A DNA stretch of 64,000 nucleotides from Pseudomonadota bacterium. Its GTDB lineage: Bacteria; Pseudomonadota; Gammaproteobacteria; UBA9214. This document shows positions 34,702 through 44,876 of this stretch, piece by piece. The stretch covers positions 62,001-126,000 of the forward strand of contig JAWLAI010000004.1 of NCBI GenBank assembly GCA_041395565.1, read 5' to 3'. Positions within the stretch are counted from its first letter, which is position 1; every line of letters begins with the position of its first letter. The position numbers were made by a program, and so were the translations under genes. A model generated the notes under the pieces. That model did not search any database. It was given only the letters and a program-made list of their open reading frames with translations, and was not told where the DNA came from.

Positions 34702-35367
34702 ATGAAATACGTAGTGACCCTGTGCGTCTTGCTGGCACTCACCGCCGGTTTGCTGTTCGTCGAGCGCACGGGACAGCACAGTGATGCGCCGATCACCGGG
34801 CTGCCCTGGCAGATCGAAAGGCTGGCTGACGGCAGCACCCGGGTCTTCGGCATTACGCCCGGGACGACCTCGCTGGGCGAGGCTGCCCGCCGGTTGGGCG
34901 ATGACATGGAACTGGCCATCATCGCGGCGCCGGGCGAGCGCGGTTCACTCGAGGCATTCTACCGTTATTACACGGTCGGTCCGATCACCGGCAGCCTGAT
35001 CCTGGTGCTGGATGTCGACGCTGCCGTGCTCGCCGGGCTGCGCGGCCGGGCACAGCAGGATGCGGGCACGCGCCGTTATCTGCTGCACCCGGACGATCTG
35101 CCTGTTGCTCGCGCCGCTCCGGTCCGGGTCATCACCTTCATGCCCAGCCTGGATCTCGATGCGGATATCGCCCGCGCGCGGTTCGGCGAACCGGCCGAGG
35201 TCGTCATGCTCGACGAGCAACAGCACTGGTTGTATCCGGACATCGGGCTGGACCTGCTGCTCAGCGCGCGCGGCCGGGATCTGCTGCAGTATCTGTCACC
35301 GCGGGCGTTTGACGCGCACCGGGAGCGGGTGCGACAGTCCGCGACGGCCGCTGCGGGCGGCGGCTGA
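34702..35367 (+). CDS. Membrane-anchored protein of unknown function
   Basis: A 221-residue product with one N-terminal hydrophobic helix (about 3-20) and a mostly alpha/beta periplasmic domain. I do not recognise a family. The domain holds GITPGTTSLGEAARRLGDD near residues 50-70, which resembles a small repeat seen in envelope proteins, and EPAEVVMLDEQQHWLYPDIGLDLLL near 175-200. A GTG four codons upstream is an alternative start. It stands alone between the CBS gene and a hydrolase gene. Confidence 0.55.
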   Translation: MKYVVTLCVLLALTAGLLFVERTGQHSDAPITGLPWQIERLADGSTRVFGITPGTTSLGEAARRLGDDMELAIIAAPGERGSLEAFYRYYTVGPITGSLILVLDVDAAVLAGLRGRAQQDAGTRRYLLHPDDLPVARAAPVRVITFMPSLDLDADIARARFGEPAEVVMLDEQQHWLYPDIGLDLLLSARGRDLLQYLSPRAFDAHRERVRQSATAAAGGG

Positions 35368-35512
35368 GCGCGCAGCGGCGGTGCCAGCGTCCCGCTGCGA
35401 ACCGCATGGCGCCGGTCGCTGCATTGATCTCCCGTGCCCGAGGTTCTAACCTGTAACGCTGTACAAGGCCCGTCCGGGCCACTGATAACAAACCGCCGGC
35501 AAGGAGCACGTC

Positions 35513-36409
35513 ATGCGCAACCTGATCATTACCCTGATATTAAGCCTCGGGCTGCTCGGCAGCGCGGCAGCCGAGGTGGTAACCCTCCCGTACCAGGGGT
35601 TGACGCTGAACGCCAACCTGGAAAAGGCCGGGGCAAGCTGGCCGGCGGGGCCGGTGGTATTGCTGACGCATGGTACGCTCGCGCATCGCGGTATGGAAAT
35701 CATGGCGACCCTGCAGGGTCTGCTCGCGGAGCGTGGCATCAGCTCGCTGGCGATCAACCTCAGTCTCGGCCTGGATAATCGCGCGGCGGCGATGTACGAC
35801 TGTGCCGTACCGCACACGCACAAGCACACCGATGCGGTGGGCGAGATCGGGGCGTGGCTGGCTTGGCTGAAAGGGCAGGGCGCGCAGCAGGTCGCGCTGC
35901 TGGGACATTCACGCGGTGGCAACCAGACCGCGCGCTACGCCGCGGCCACCGAGGATCCGGCTGTCACGGCGGTGTTCCTCCTCGCACCGCAGACCTGGGA
36001 TGCGGACTCGGACGCACAGGGTTACAAGAAAAAATATCATGCCGACCTGTTTCCACTACTGGCCCGGGCCGAGCGGCTGGTGGCGGCGGGCAAAGGGCAG
36101 GAACTCATGGACGGCATCGATTTTCTCTACTGCGAAAAGACCCGTGCCAGCGCCGAGTCGTTCCTGTCCTATCATGCGCCGGACCAGAACATGGATACCC
36201 CGCAGCTGATACCGCAGATCCGGGTGCCGGTCACGGTATTCGCCGGCAGCGAGGATACGGTGGTGACCGGTCTGGCCGACAAGGTGCGGCCGCTGGTCGG
36301 TGACGGGCGGGTGACGCTGGTGGAGATCGACGGTGCGGATCACTTCTTCCGCGATCTGTATGCCGAGGATGTCGCCGATACCATCGCAGCGAGTCTGGGC
36401 GTCGAGTAG
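35513..36409 (+). CDS. Exported alpha/beta-hydrolase
   Basis: A 298-residue precursor with a signal peptide ending at AAA near residue 20. The catalytic triad can be placed: serine in GHSRGG near residue 130, aspartate in GSEDTV near 245, and histidine in GADHFF near 274. HGTLAHRG supplies the oxyanion loop. The substrate is unknown; such proteins include serine hydrolases of small esters. GGAG lies seven bases before the start. Confidence 0.85.
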   Translation: MRNLIITLILSLGLLGSAAAEVVTLPYQGLTLNANLEKAGASWPAGPVVLLTHGTLAHRGMEIMATLQGLLAERGISSLAINLSLGLDNRAAAMYDCAVPHTHKHTDAVGEIGAWLAWLKGQGAQQVALLGHSRGGNQTARYAAATEDPAVTAVFLLAPQTWDADSDAQGYKKKYHADLFPLLARAERLVAAGKGQELMDGIDFLYCEKTRASAESFLSYHAPDQNMDTPQLIPQIRVPVTVFAGSEDTVVTGLADKVRPLVGDGRVTLVEIDGADHFFRDLYAEDVADTIAASLGVE

Positions 36410-36611
36410 GCGCCGTGGCAAACCGCGGCAATGGTTCGCGTCCACGCAGGACGCGCCGGCGGTGTTCACGCGCGACTTACAGGGATGTACGAGTGCCGCG
36501 AGCGGGCTTGGCGGCCCGCAGCGGCCATGCGCTGCACTGTTACCGGCAGTGCGCCCCCGCGCGGGTGCGGGCCGCGTGTGCGCAGCGGTCGGGTCGCGTC
36601 GCAGTCACCAC

Positions 36612-36638
36612 GGCGGGGTGAGCGCTACCCACCCCGCC
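36612..36638. other. Inverted repeat between convergent genes
   Basis: GGCGGGGTG at 36612-36620 and CACCCCGCC at 36630-36638 form a 9-base stem with a 9-base loop between the convergent hydrolase and glycine-zipper genes. Neither side has a T run, so it is at best a weak terminator. Confidence 0.4.
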
Positions 36639-36664
36639 AGCATCACGGCGCATGCGTGTGGTGC

Positions 36665-37126
36665 TCAGTTCTGTACCTTCCAGCTGCCGTCCGGCTGGCG
36701 GCAGGCGGTGCCGTAGACCTTCTCCTTGCGGCCGCCGATCACGGCATCGATGGTGTACTCCCGGCAGGGGCCGGACGAACTTTCGTAGGTACTCGTGGGC
36801 ACCACGGTGTAGTCGCTGCCCGTGTCCGGGTTATGCCAGCGCGAGGGTACGCCGGTACGTACGGTTTCCAGCGTCTGGCTGACACGCATGCGGTCGTTGG
36901 CGTCCATATTCTGGCCGATGGCACCGCCGATGGCCGCGCCCGCCAGCGTACCGGCGATGATCGCTACCGTGCGGCCGTGACCGCCGCCGACCTGGTTGCC
37001 GAGCACACCGCCGAGTATGCCGCCGATGACCATGCCGGTCTGCTCCTGTGGCCCCTGGTAGGTGGCGCAGCCGGTGATGGCCAGGGTGGTGGCCAGTGCG
37101 ATTGAACCCAGAAGTTTGCCTTTCAT
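36665..37126 (-). CDS. Glycine-zipper 2TM-domain lipoprotein
   Basis: A 153-residue outer-membrane-type lipoprotein. The lipobox is ITGC (Cys20). A glycine-zipper domain (GGILGGVLGNQVGGGHGRT and AGAAIGGAIGQNMD, about 35-75) is followed by a C-terminal domain with CREYTIDAVIGGRKEKVYGTACRQPDGSW, which matches the RT0821/Lpp0805 surface-protein family. AGAGGA precedes the start. It is of unknown role but is commonly part of envelope structure. Confidence 0.88.
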   Translation of the reverse strand: MKGKLLGSIALATTLAITGCATYQGPQEQTGMVIGGILGGVLGNQVGGGHGRTVAIIAGTLAGAAIGGAIGQNMDANDRMRVSQTLETVRTGVPSRWHNPDTGSDYTVVPTSTYESSSGPCREYTIDAVIGGRKEKVYGTACRQPDGSWKVQN

Positions 37127-37297
37127 GACAGATTCCTCTCGTGACTGTTGTATGCAACTGCAGGCATGAAAATTATACTGCCTGCCGCTCCTGCCGGCCG
37201 GTGATCCAGGTCACCCAAGCCTGCAAAAAACTGCTGCCGCGCCGGTTCCTGCGCCGTGCGCGGCACGCCGGGCCGACTGACCGCGCCGGCACGCGCG

Positions 37298-38395
37298 TTA
37301 CTTGCGCAGTGTCCAGTAGCGGCCGGCCGGGGCGTCCACGGCCTGCAGCCCGAAGCGCTGGTCGGCGCGCTGACCGGTCTGCAGCAGCGCGAAGATGTCC
37401 TCCATGATGCGGCGGTCCTCGGCGAAGTAGGAGTGGCCGAGGATGCCGCCGGCGACCTCGCTGGCATCGATGGTTTCGACCCCGTCCACCACGATCAGGC
37501 CGCTGCCCGATTCGCCGGCACGGGCATAGCCGTGGAAGGCCTTGGAGGCGAGCAGGGCGCGGTCGTTGGACGAGGCGTACAGGGTGACATGGATGCCGGT
37601 ACGGGCGAGCCGCGGGGCCATGTCGATCCGGAACACCTCGGCATCGATGTCCGGGGCGATCATGATGATCTCGCGGAACAGCAGCATGTCACTTTCCAGC
37701 CGGTCGCTGGCGAGCGAGGCCATGGCGCGGCCGATGATACGGTTGCCCATGCTGTGCCCGACCAGGTAGATGTTCTTCACCGGGATATAGTCGAGCAGTT
37801 CGCCCATCAGCCGGACGAAATCCGCCTGGGCCCACTCGGCATTGGTCTCGTCCACGGTGTAGCCGGTCAGGCTGCCCTGCGAAGGCCAGCTGAACAGCAC
37901 GATCGGGCCAGAGAATTTCAGGTCGTTCGCGAACTGGGCCACGCGCTTGCTGACGGCCGGGAATTCCTCGTTGTAGCCGTGGACGAAGATCATCAGCTTG
38001 CTGTCCGGGCTGGCCGCCAGCGCCTGCTTCAGCCGCTCGGCGAACTCGTCGCGCGTCAGTGTCAGCACGTGCTGCAGACTGATGTGCTTGTGCGCATCGG
38101 GCGCTGTCTCCAGCTTCAGCAGCGAAGGCTCCTCGTGACGTCCCATGACGTGACCGGGCGGTATGCCGACGCTGGCGATACCGTAGCTCAGGTCGCCGCG
38201 TTCACTGCTGAAGAACAGGCCGCTTTCACCGGCAGGGGCACGGTTGGTCACGAAGTAGAGTTCGACCTCGCGCGGCTGCGTGTCGGCCGCTGACGCGAAC
38301 GGACGGATGGCGCCGGGCAGGCTGCAGCCGCCCAGCCAGGGCAGCGCGAGTACGGCGAGCAGGAGCGGGATCAGGATCTGTCTGGATGTGTTCAT
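37298..38395 (-). CDS. DUF900 alpha/beta-hydrolase lipoprotein
   Basis: A 365-residue protein. The lipobox is LGGC (Cys24). The DUF900 hydrolase core shows VHGYNEEF, the nucleophile GHSMGN near residue 215, and a late aspartate-histidine region. DUF900 proteins resemble esterases; their substrates are poorly known. It ends the minus-strand series DUF3108-DUF900, with about 70 bases between. Confidence 0.85.
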   Translation of the reverse strand: MNTSRQILIPLLLAVLALPWLGGCSLPGAIRPFASAADTQPREVELYFVTNRAPAGESGLFFSSERGDLSYGIASVGIPPGHVMGRHEEPSLLKLETAPDAHKHISLQHVLTLTRDEFAERLKQALAASPDSKLMIFVHGYNEEFPAVSKRVAQFANDLKFSGPIVLFSWPSQGSLTGYTVDETNAEWAQADFVRLMGELLDYIPVKNIYLVGHSMGNRIIGRAMASLASDRLESDMLLFREIIMIAPDIDAEVFRIDMAPRLARTGIHVTLYASSNDRALLASKAFHGYARAGESGSGLIVVDGVETIDASEVAGGILGHSYFAEDRRIMEDIFALLQTGQRADQRFGLQAVDAPAGRYWTLRK

Positions 38396-38468
38396 CGTCT
38401 TCGGTCAGTGCGTTGAGGAAGTGGTCGCAGCAGTGGCAGGGGCCGCTTTCGGGCCGCCGCCTGCGGCG

Positions 38469-39206
38469 CTAGCGGGTGCCGCCTGCTGTTTTCAGCGCGG
38501 CGCTGAAGCTTTCCAGGTCACTCTGGTACTCGGCGTCGTCCTTGTCGCGCTGCCAGATTCGTACCGGTAGGTAATGCAGTTCGGGCGCGCACCAGACAAA
38601 GGTCTCGCGCTTGTTGTCGTCGCGCAACCGGGCGACCTTCACCGTGTCGAAGGTGCCTGCCGGCGTTTCCACGGTTTCCTCGCCCACCACCTTGAACCGG
38701 TAGTCCTTGAGTTTGCCGCCGTCGGCGATGTTGAAGGTGACGTCGGTCCGTCCGTCGGCGAGCGCGTACATCATGCCGAGCTGCGCCACGAGCTTGTCGA
38801 GTGTACCCGCGGGGATGTCCATTTCCCACTTGCTGTCCTCGACGTCGTTGTGCACGCGCATGGTCCGCCAGTCGAAGGTGAGTTCGGCCTCGCGCTCGCT
38901 GCTGCCGCCGGTGCGCTGGTAGCGGTATTTGTCCGGACGGATACCACTGGCGGTGAGTTTGCCGCGGCTGGTCTCGTAGCGCTTGTCCTTGAGGAACCAG
39001 GCAACCCAGCGTACCGGCCAGCTGCGCGACTTGTAGGTGTAGCTGCCGTTGGCGCCGGTGGAGAACTCGATGGTGGCATTGCCGATCTTCATCGAACCGC
39101 GCGAGAGTTCGTAACTCGCCTTGAATGCGGGCAACGCCTGACCGGCCTGTACCGCGCCGGCCGCGAGCGCGAGCAGCAGGGCGGGCATGCGGCGGCGGGT
39201 CAGCAT
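38469..39206 (-). CDS. DUF3108 exported protein
   Basis: A 245-residue precursor with a signal peptide (to about residue 22). The mature part is a beta-barrel-like fold with the family pattern FKASYELSRGSMKIGNATIEF early, SWPVRWVAWFLKDKRYE in the middle, and ETVETPAGTFDTVKV near 190. DUF3108 genes often follow purN, as here. The start at 39206 overlaps the purN stop by seven bases and has GGAGA nine bases upstream. Function is unknown. Confidence 0.88.
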   Translation of the reverse strand: MLTRRRMPALLLALAAGAVQAGQALPAFKASYELSRGSMKIGNATIEFSTGANGSYTYKSRSWPVRWVAWFLKDKRYETSRGKLTASGIRPDKYRYQRTGGSSEREAELTFDWRTMRVHNDVEDSKWEMDIPAGTLDKLVAQLGMMYALADGRTDVTFNIADGGKLKDYRFKVVGEETVETPAGTFDTVKVARLRDDNKRETFVWCAPELHYLPVRIWQRDKDDAEYQSDLESFSAALKTAGGTR

Positions 39207-39880
39207 GGCAACGGGTTCTCCCTGGCGAGTTGTCTCGGCTCTGTCAAATGTTTGCCGTCGAAGACAATATGACCATCCTCGGCCAGAAAAATTCGGCCTG
39301 CGGCAAACCACTGCAGCGCCAGCGGATACAAGCGGTGCTCCTGCGCCAGGACGCGGGCGGCGAGTGAAGCGGGGGTGTCGTGCGTCGCCACCGGCACCCG
39401 TGCCTGCAGGATGACCGGGCCGCCGTCCATCTCAGCTGTGACGAAATGCACGCTGGCACCGTGTTCGGTCAGACCGGATGCGAGCGCGCGCCGGTGGGTG
39501 TCCAGGCCGGGCAGCGCCGGCAGCAGCGAGGGATGGATATTCAGCATGCGTCCCCGATAATGCGTCACGAATCCGGCGCTCAGCAGGCGCATGAAACCGG
39601 CCAGTACCACGAGGTCCGGCTGGTAGACATCGATGCGGGCCTGCAGCGCCTGTTCGAACGTGGCGCGGTCGGGATAGGCCGCGTGATCGACAACCTCGGC
39701 CGGGATCCCGGCCAGGCGGGCGAGCTGCAGCCCGGCAGCCGCCGGGCGGTTGCTGATCACGGCGCGGATATCGACCCCCAGCACACCGCTGGCGGCGCAG
39801 TCGATGATGGCCTGCAGATTGCTGCCGCGTCCGGAAATGAGGATGACGATCGGCAGGCGTTCGGTTAACGGGGCTGTCAT
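39200..39880 (-). CDS. purN: Folate-dependent phosphoribosylglycinamide formyltransferase PurN
   Basis: Transfers a formyl group from 10-formyl-tetrahydrofolate to GAR. The 226-residue protein has ISGRGSNLQAI near the start, FMRLLS, and the catalytic NIHPSLLPALPG with the histidine. An in-frame start seven codons upstream (39901) is an alternative. It lies 34 bases after purM. Together with PurT (14560-15741) it gives two independent enzymes for one step. Confidence 0.95.
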   Translation of the reverse strand: MTAPLTERLPIVILISGRGSNLQAIIDCAASGVLGVDIRAVISNRPAAAGLQLARLAGIPAEVVDHAAYPDRATFEQALQARIDVYQPDLVVLAGFMRLLSAGFVTHYRGRMLNIHPSLLPALPGLDTHRRALASGLTEHGASVHFVTAEMDGGPVILQARVPVATHDTPASLAARVLAQEHRLYPLALQWFAAGRIFLAEDGHIVFDGKHLTEPRQLARENPLPC

Positions 39881-39914
39881 GCGGAGGCGGGCAGGAGGCA
39901 AGCCGGCACGGGCA

Positions 39915-40988
39915 TCAGCGGGTCAGGCGCACCTCGGGTGCGTCGTCATCCCCCGCCTCGACGTGACCGATGCGCCGGGCGGATTCACCCGCGGCGTTGA
40001 GATGTTCGATCACCGCATCGCAGTCGCTGTCGGCGACGCACACCACCATGCCGATACCGCAATTGAAGGTGCGGTACATCTCGTGCGGTTCGACGTTGCC
40101 GTGGCGCTGCAGCCAGTCGAAGATCTCGGGCGGCTGCCAGGCACCGGTGCTGATGACGGCACGTGTGCGTGCCGGCAGCACGCGCGGCACGTTTTCGATC
40201 AGGCCGCCGCCGGTGATATGCGCCAGCGCGTGCACCTCGAAGTGACTGCACAGCGACAGCAGCGGCTTGACGTAGATCCGGGTCGGGGCCAGCAGCCACT
40301 CGGCCAGGCTGCGTCCGGCCAGGCGGTCGGAGAGTCGGCTGCCGCTGATCTCCAGGATCTTGCGAATCAGTGAATAGCCGTTGGAATGCGGACCCGATGA
40401 GGCGATCCCGACCAGGGCGTCGCCCACGTGCACGCGGCTGCCGTCGATGATGGCGGACTTTTCCACGATCCCGACGCTGAAGCCCGCCAGATCGTAGTCG
40501 CCGCTGCCGTACATGCCGGGCATCTCCGCGGTCTCGCCCCCGACCAGTGCCGCGCCAGCCTGTTCACAGCCACGGGCGATGCCGTTGATCACGCTGGTGG
40601 CGACCTCGAGATCGAGCTTGCCGGTGGCGTAATAGTCGAGGAAGAACAGGGGTTCGGCACCGGTTACCACGATGTCGTTGACGCACATGGCCACCAGGTC
40701 GATGCCGATGCTGTCGTGGATGCCGGCCTCGATCGCGAGTTTGAGCTTGGTGCCGACACCGTCGGTCCCGGACACCAGCACCGGTTCCCGGTAACGTTCC
40801 AGCGGGAGTTCGAACAGTGCGCCGAATCCGCCCAGGCCGGCCAGCACCCCGGGACGCCGGGTTTTCGCCACGGCTGGCTTGATGCGCTCGACGAGCGCCT
40901 CGCCGGCATCGATATCGACCCCGGCATCTCGGTAGCTCAGCGGATGGGCAGGGCTGGCGGAGGTGCCGGGTTTGTCCTGGGCGGTCAC
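39915..40988 (-). CDS. purM: Phosphoribosylformylglycinamidine cyclo-ligase PurM
   Basis: ATP-dependent ring closure to AIR in purine synthesis. The 357-residue protein starts at a GTG and has [35 protein letters not shown] and [13 protein letters not shown], all typical of PurM. It is divergent from the DUF2066 gene, an arrangement widespread in gammaproteobacteria. Confidence 0.97.
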   Translation of the reverse strand: MTAQDKPGTSASPAHPLSYRDAGVDIDAGEALVERIKPAVAKTRRPGVLAGLGGFGALFELPLERYREPVLVSGTDGVGTKLKLAIEAGIHDSIGIDLVAMCVNDIVVTGAEPLFFLDYYATGKLDLEVATSVINGIARGCEQAGAALVGGETAEMPGMYGSGDYDLAGFSVGIVEKSAIIDGSRVHVGDALVGIASSGPHSNGYSLIRKILEISGSRLSDRLAGRSLAEWLLAPTRIYVKPLLSLCSHFEVHALAHITGGGLIENVPRVLPARTRAVISTGAWQPPEIFDWLQRHGNVEPHEMYRTFNCGIGMVVCVADSDCDAVIEHLNAAGESARRIGHVEAGDDDAPEVRLTR

Positions 40989-41136
40989 GCGCGGGCTCCC
41001 GTGGCGGGCAGAAAAGAGGGCGCTATGTTAGCGGTCGGCTATTGCCGCTGTAAACCCGCCGCCCACCGACGATATGGCCAAACCCCGCGGATACCCGTAT
41101 GCTTTGCAGCCAGTCGCGAAACATCACTGGTAACGT

Positions 41137-42177
41137 ATGGATATGTCAGGACAAAGGACGCTGCTGCTGATTGTGTTGCTATGCCTGCCCTGGGGGCTCG
41201 CGCGGGCCGCAACGGACCTGTTCGAGTCCGAAATGGTGGTCAGCGACCAGTCAGCGGGTGTGCGCAACAGCGCGTTGCAGGCCGCCCTGCGCGAGGTGGT
41301 GGTGCGGGTGAGCGGGCAGCGGGGGGTGCTGGATACCGAACCCGTGCAGGAACTGCTCAAACATCCCGAACAGCTCGTCCAGCAATACCGCTATTTCACC
41401 GAGGCACAGCAGACTCCGCCGGTGTTGAAGCTGTGGGTGCGATTCGACGGGGATGCCATTCGCGAGGCCGTCCAGCAGCAGGGACTGGCCTACTGGGGCG
41501 GCGAGCGACCGGATACGCTGATCTGGCTGGCGGTCGAGGACCGTGGTCGCCGCTACGTGGTCTCGGCTGACGACGACAGCGACGTGCACCGCGCGCTGGC
41601 GGCGGCTGCACGGGCGCGGGGTATCCCGGTGGTGTTTCCGCTGATGGACCTGGAAGACCAGGCCGCGGTGCATTTCTCGGTGATCTGGGGCGGTTACTTC
41701 GACAAGGTGGTCACGGCATCCGCGCGTTACCGGCCACAGTCCGTGCTGATCGGGCGACTCAACCGCAGCCCGTCGGGTGGCTGGGCCGCGCGCTGGGAGC
41801 TGAATGTGGGCGGACGTTCCGGCAGCTGGACCGACAGCAACCAGCAGCTCGACGCGCTGGCGCGCCAGGGCATCGCCGACGTGGCCGACCGGCAGGCCGA
41901 ACAGTTGGCGGTGGCCACGGCCACCTCAGTGGCTGGCGGTGTCGCCATCCAGGTGGAGGGCATCGAGACGCTCGCGGCCTATGCGCGCATCAACAACTAC
42001 CTCACCACCCTGACCTCGGTACGCAAGGTGGAGGTCAGCGAGGTGACCCCCACCGTGGTCCGCTATTCCCTGCAGCTCGGCGGCAGCCAGGACAGCCTGA
42101 TGCGCACCATCGCCATCGGGACGGTGCTGGAACCGGCGCCCGATGGTATTCCGGGGAACTACCGGCTGCGGCAATGA
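41137..42177 (+). CDS. DUF2066 exported protein
   Basis: A 346-residue precursor with a signal peptide (about 1-25). The mature protein has the DUF2066 pattern: RNSALQAALREVVVRVSG near 42-60, followed by PPVLKLWVRFD and TLIWLAVED. The function is unknown, but the gene regularly lies upstream of a CDP-alcohol transferase and hda, as here. Its stop overlaps the start of the next gene by four bases. Confidence 0.9.
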   Translation: MDMSGQRTLLLIVLLCLPWGLARAATDLFESEMVVSDQSAGVRNSALQAALREVVVRVSGQRGVLDTEPVQELLKHPEQLVQQYRYFTEAQQTPPVLKLWVRFDGDAIREAVQQQGLAYWGGERPDTLIWLAVEDRGRRYVVSADDDSDVHRALAAAARARGIPVVFPLMDLEDQAAVHFSVIWGGYFDKVVTASARYRPQSVLIGRLNRSPSGGWAARWELNVGGRSGSWTDSNQQLDALARQGIADVADRQAEQLAVATATSVAGGVAIQVEGIETLAAYARINNYLTTLTSVRKVEVSEVTPTVVRYSLQLGGSQDSLMRTIAIGTVLEPAPDGIPGNYRLRQ

Positions 42178-42728
42178 ACCCGCGCGATATACCGAATCTC
42201 ATCACGCTGTTCCGCTTCCTTCTGGTGCCGCCGGTGGTCTGGCTGATGCTCGAGGACCGTTTTCTGCTGGCGCTGCTGGTATTCGGCGTGGCGGGATTTT
42301 CCGATGCGCTGGATGGCTACCTGGCCAAGCACTATCACTGGACCAGCCGCATCGGCTCGCTGCTGGACCCGCTCGCGGACAAGCTGCTGTTGCTGACCGC
42401 ATTCGTCACCCTGGGCTGGCTGCACCAGATACCCGCATGGCTGGTCGTGCTGGTCTGCCTGCGCGACCTGGTGATCGTCGCCGGTGCGATCAGCTATCAC
42501 CTGCTGATTGCGCCGCTGGTCGCCGCGCCCAGCATGATCAGCAAGCTGAATACCCTGGCGCAGATCCTGCTGGTGCTGGCCGTAATGATCAACCATGCCC
42601 TCTACCCGTTGCCACCGCTGTGGCTGGACGTCTTGCTCTACAGCGTGCTGGCGTCCACGCTCTGGAGCGGCGTCGATTACGTCTGGACCTGGAGTCGCAA
42701 GGCCCTGCAGGCGCGCGACGGCGACTGA
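42174..42728 (+). CDS. CDP-alcohol phosphatidyltransferase
   Basis: An integral membrane enzyme of 184 residues that links a CDP-activated lipid to an alcohol in phospholipid synthesis. The CDP-alcohol motif is present as DALDGYLAK-(9)-GSLLDPLAD, with lysine in place of the usual arginine. It has about six hydrophobic helices and resembles PgsA in size. Because PgsA proper is often encoded elsewhere, the substrate remains open. Confidence 0.85.
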   Translation: MNPRDIPNLITLFRFLLVPPVVWLMLEDRFLLALLVFGVAGFSDALDGYLAKHYHWTSRIGSLLDPLADKLLLLTAFVTLGWLHQIPAWLVVLVCLRDLVIVAGAISYHLLIAPLVAAPSMISKLNTLAQILLVLAVMINHALYPLPPLWLDVLLYSVLASTLWSGVDYVWTWSRKALQARDGD

Positions 42729-42757
42729 CGGGCCTGCCGGGGCGCCTGCCTGCCGTC

Positions 42758-43456
42758 ATGAACCACCCCCAGTTGCCGCTCGGTCTCGCGCTGCGTGCGA
42801 GCGCGCGCTTCGCGGATTTCCATGCCGGCCGCAACGGCGAGCTGGTCACCACGCTGCAGCAGGCCGTGGCCGGCAGCGGGGAGCGCTACGTCTACCTCAG
42901 CGGTGCCGCGGGCCTGGGCAAGACCCACCTGTTGCAGGCCGCCTGTCGCCAGGCCGCGGAGGCCGGACGCAGCGCCGCCTACCTGCCGCTCGGCGACCGC
43001 TCAGGTCTGGCACCGGCCGTCCTGGGGGGGCTGGAGCAACTCATGCTGGTCTGCCTTGACGACGTCGATGCGCTGGCCGGCGATGCGGACTGGGAACGCG
43101 GCGTGTTCGACCTGTTCAACCGCGTGCGCGCGGCGGGCACGACCCTGCTGGCGGCAGGGCGCGCGCGGCCCGACACGGCCGGGTTCACGCTGCCCGATCT
43201 GGCCTCGCGCCTGGCCTGGGGCGCGGCCTACGTGCTCAAACCGCTGACCGAGGCGGAGGTGCTCGCCGCGCTGGTGCAACGCGCCCGCGCCCGCGGCCTG
43301 GAGCTGCCGGCGGGGACGGCGCGCTTCCTGATCACGCGCCTGCCGCGCGACCTGGCTACAGCCTTCGACCTGCTCGACCGCCTCGACGAGGCTTCCATGA
43401 TCGAGCAGCGCCGGCTCACGGTGCCGTTCGTGAAATCGGTTTTAGGACTGGATTGA
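42758..43456 (+). CDS. hda: Hda, regulator of DnaA
   Basis: An AAA+ protein of 232 residues that promotes DnaA-ATP hydrolysis after replication starts. The N-terminal QLPLGLAL is the sliding-clamp-binding motif, Walker A is GAAGLGKTH near residue 49, and LVCLDDVDAL is Walker B. The start at 42758 is preferred because a longer frame runs through the upstream gene. Confidence 0.92.
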   Translation: MNHPQLPLGLALRASARFADFHAGRNGELVTTLQQAVAGSGERYVYLSGAAGLGKTHLLQAACRQAAEAGRSAAYLPLGDRSGLAPAVLGGLEQLMLVCLDDVDALAGDADWERGVFDLFNRVRAAGTTLLAAGRARPDTAGFTLPDLASRLAWGAAYVLKPLTEAEVLAALVQRARARGLELPAGTARFLITRLPRDLATAFDLLDRLDEASMIEQRRLTVPFVKSVLGLD

Positions 43457-43487
43457 CGCTGCGCGAGCAAGGTGACGCGGCGCGCCC

Positions 43488-43837
43488 CTACGCTTTTGAC
43501 TTTCCCGCCTTGACATAGCCGATGGCGCCGACGAACCACGCGCTGGTCAGCGCGATCTCGAGCAGCCCCAGCGTGCGCGTCGCCGGCGCGTGCCAGGCCT
43601 CGATGACGCCGTGGGTGAAATAGAGCAGGGCGAGGAAGCCGCTCCAGGCGATGGTGTAGCGGCGGCCGTGCAGCAGGCCGCGCAAAGGAAACAGCAACGG
43701 CGAGACCAGCGCCAGCAGCACCAGGGCGCGCGGGAAGTGCGGGGAAGGGGCCAGCCAGGCGTACCACGCCAGCAGCAATGCCAAGGTCCCGAAATAGCCG
43801 GTCAGTACGAGCGCATACAGCAGCTGGCCGGTGCGCA

Positions 43838-43838
<1 letters not shown>
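43488..43838 (-). CDS. DUF2069 membrane protein
   Basis: A 116-residue protein with four hydrophobic helices (about 6-28, 33-53, 60-76 and 90-107). The family pattern is PLRGLLHGRRYTIAWSGFLALLYFTHG in the middle. Function unknown. Its start overlaps the wrbA stop by one base, and the two genes are neighbours in many gammaproteobacteria. Confidence 0.85.
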
Positions 43839-44479
<641 letters not shown>

Positions 44480-44833
44480 CTAGAGCAGCTCCAGTACCCG
44501 CTCGGGCGGGCGTCCGAGCACTGCCTTGCCGTGACGGATCACGATGGGACGCTCGATCAGTTGCGGGTGCCGTACCATCGCGTCGATCAGCTGCGCGCGC
44601 GTGAGCGCCGGGTCATCCAGGCCGGCAGCCCGGTATTCCGGTTCCTTCCGGCGCATCAGTTCGCGCGGTTCCACGCCCAGCAGGTTAAGCAGCTCGCCCA
44701 GGGCCTGCCGCGACGGCGGCGTCTTCAGGTATTCGACGATCGCCGGTTGCACGCCGTGCTGCTGCAGCAGTTCCAGGGTGGCGCGTGACTTGCTGCAACG
44801 CGGGTTGTGATAGATCGTGACGGTCTCGCTCAT
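44480..44833 (-). CDS. arsC: ArsC-family glutaredoxin-dependent arsenate reductase
   Basis: A 117-residue protein. The catalytic cysteine is in HNPRCSKSRATLELL near residue 13, and the lower active-site arginines occur in HPQLIERPIV and GRPPERVLELL, as in arsenate reductase ArsC. It is a single gene, with no arsR or arsB nearby, so involvement in resistance is uncertain; some family members have other roles. Confidence 0.88.
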   Translation of the reverse strand: MSETVTIYHNPRCSKSRATLELLQQHGVQPAIVEYLKTPPSRQALGELLNLLGVEPRELMRRKEPEYRAAGLDDPALTRAQLIDAMVRHPQLIERPIVIRHGKAVLGRPPERVLELL

Positions 44834-44876
44834 GGGATCAGCTTCCTGTATTTGCCGCGTTGCGATGCGGTGACGG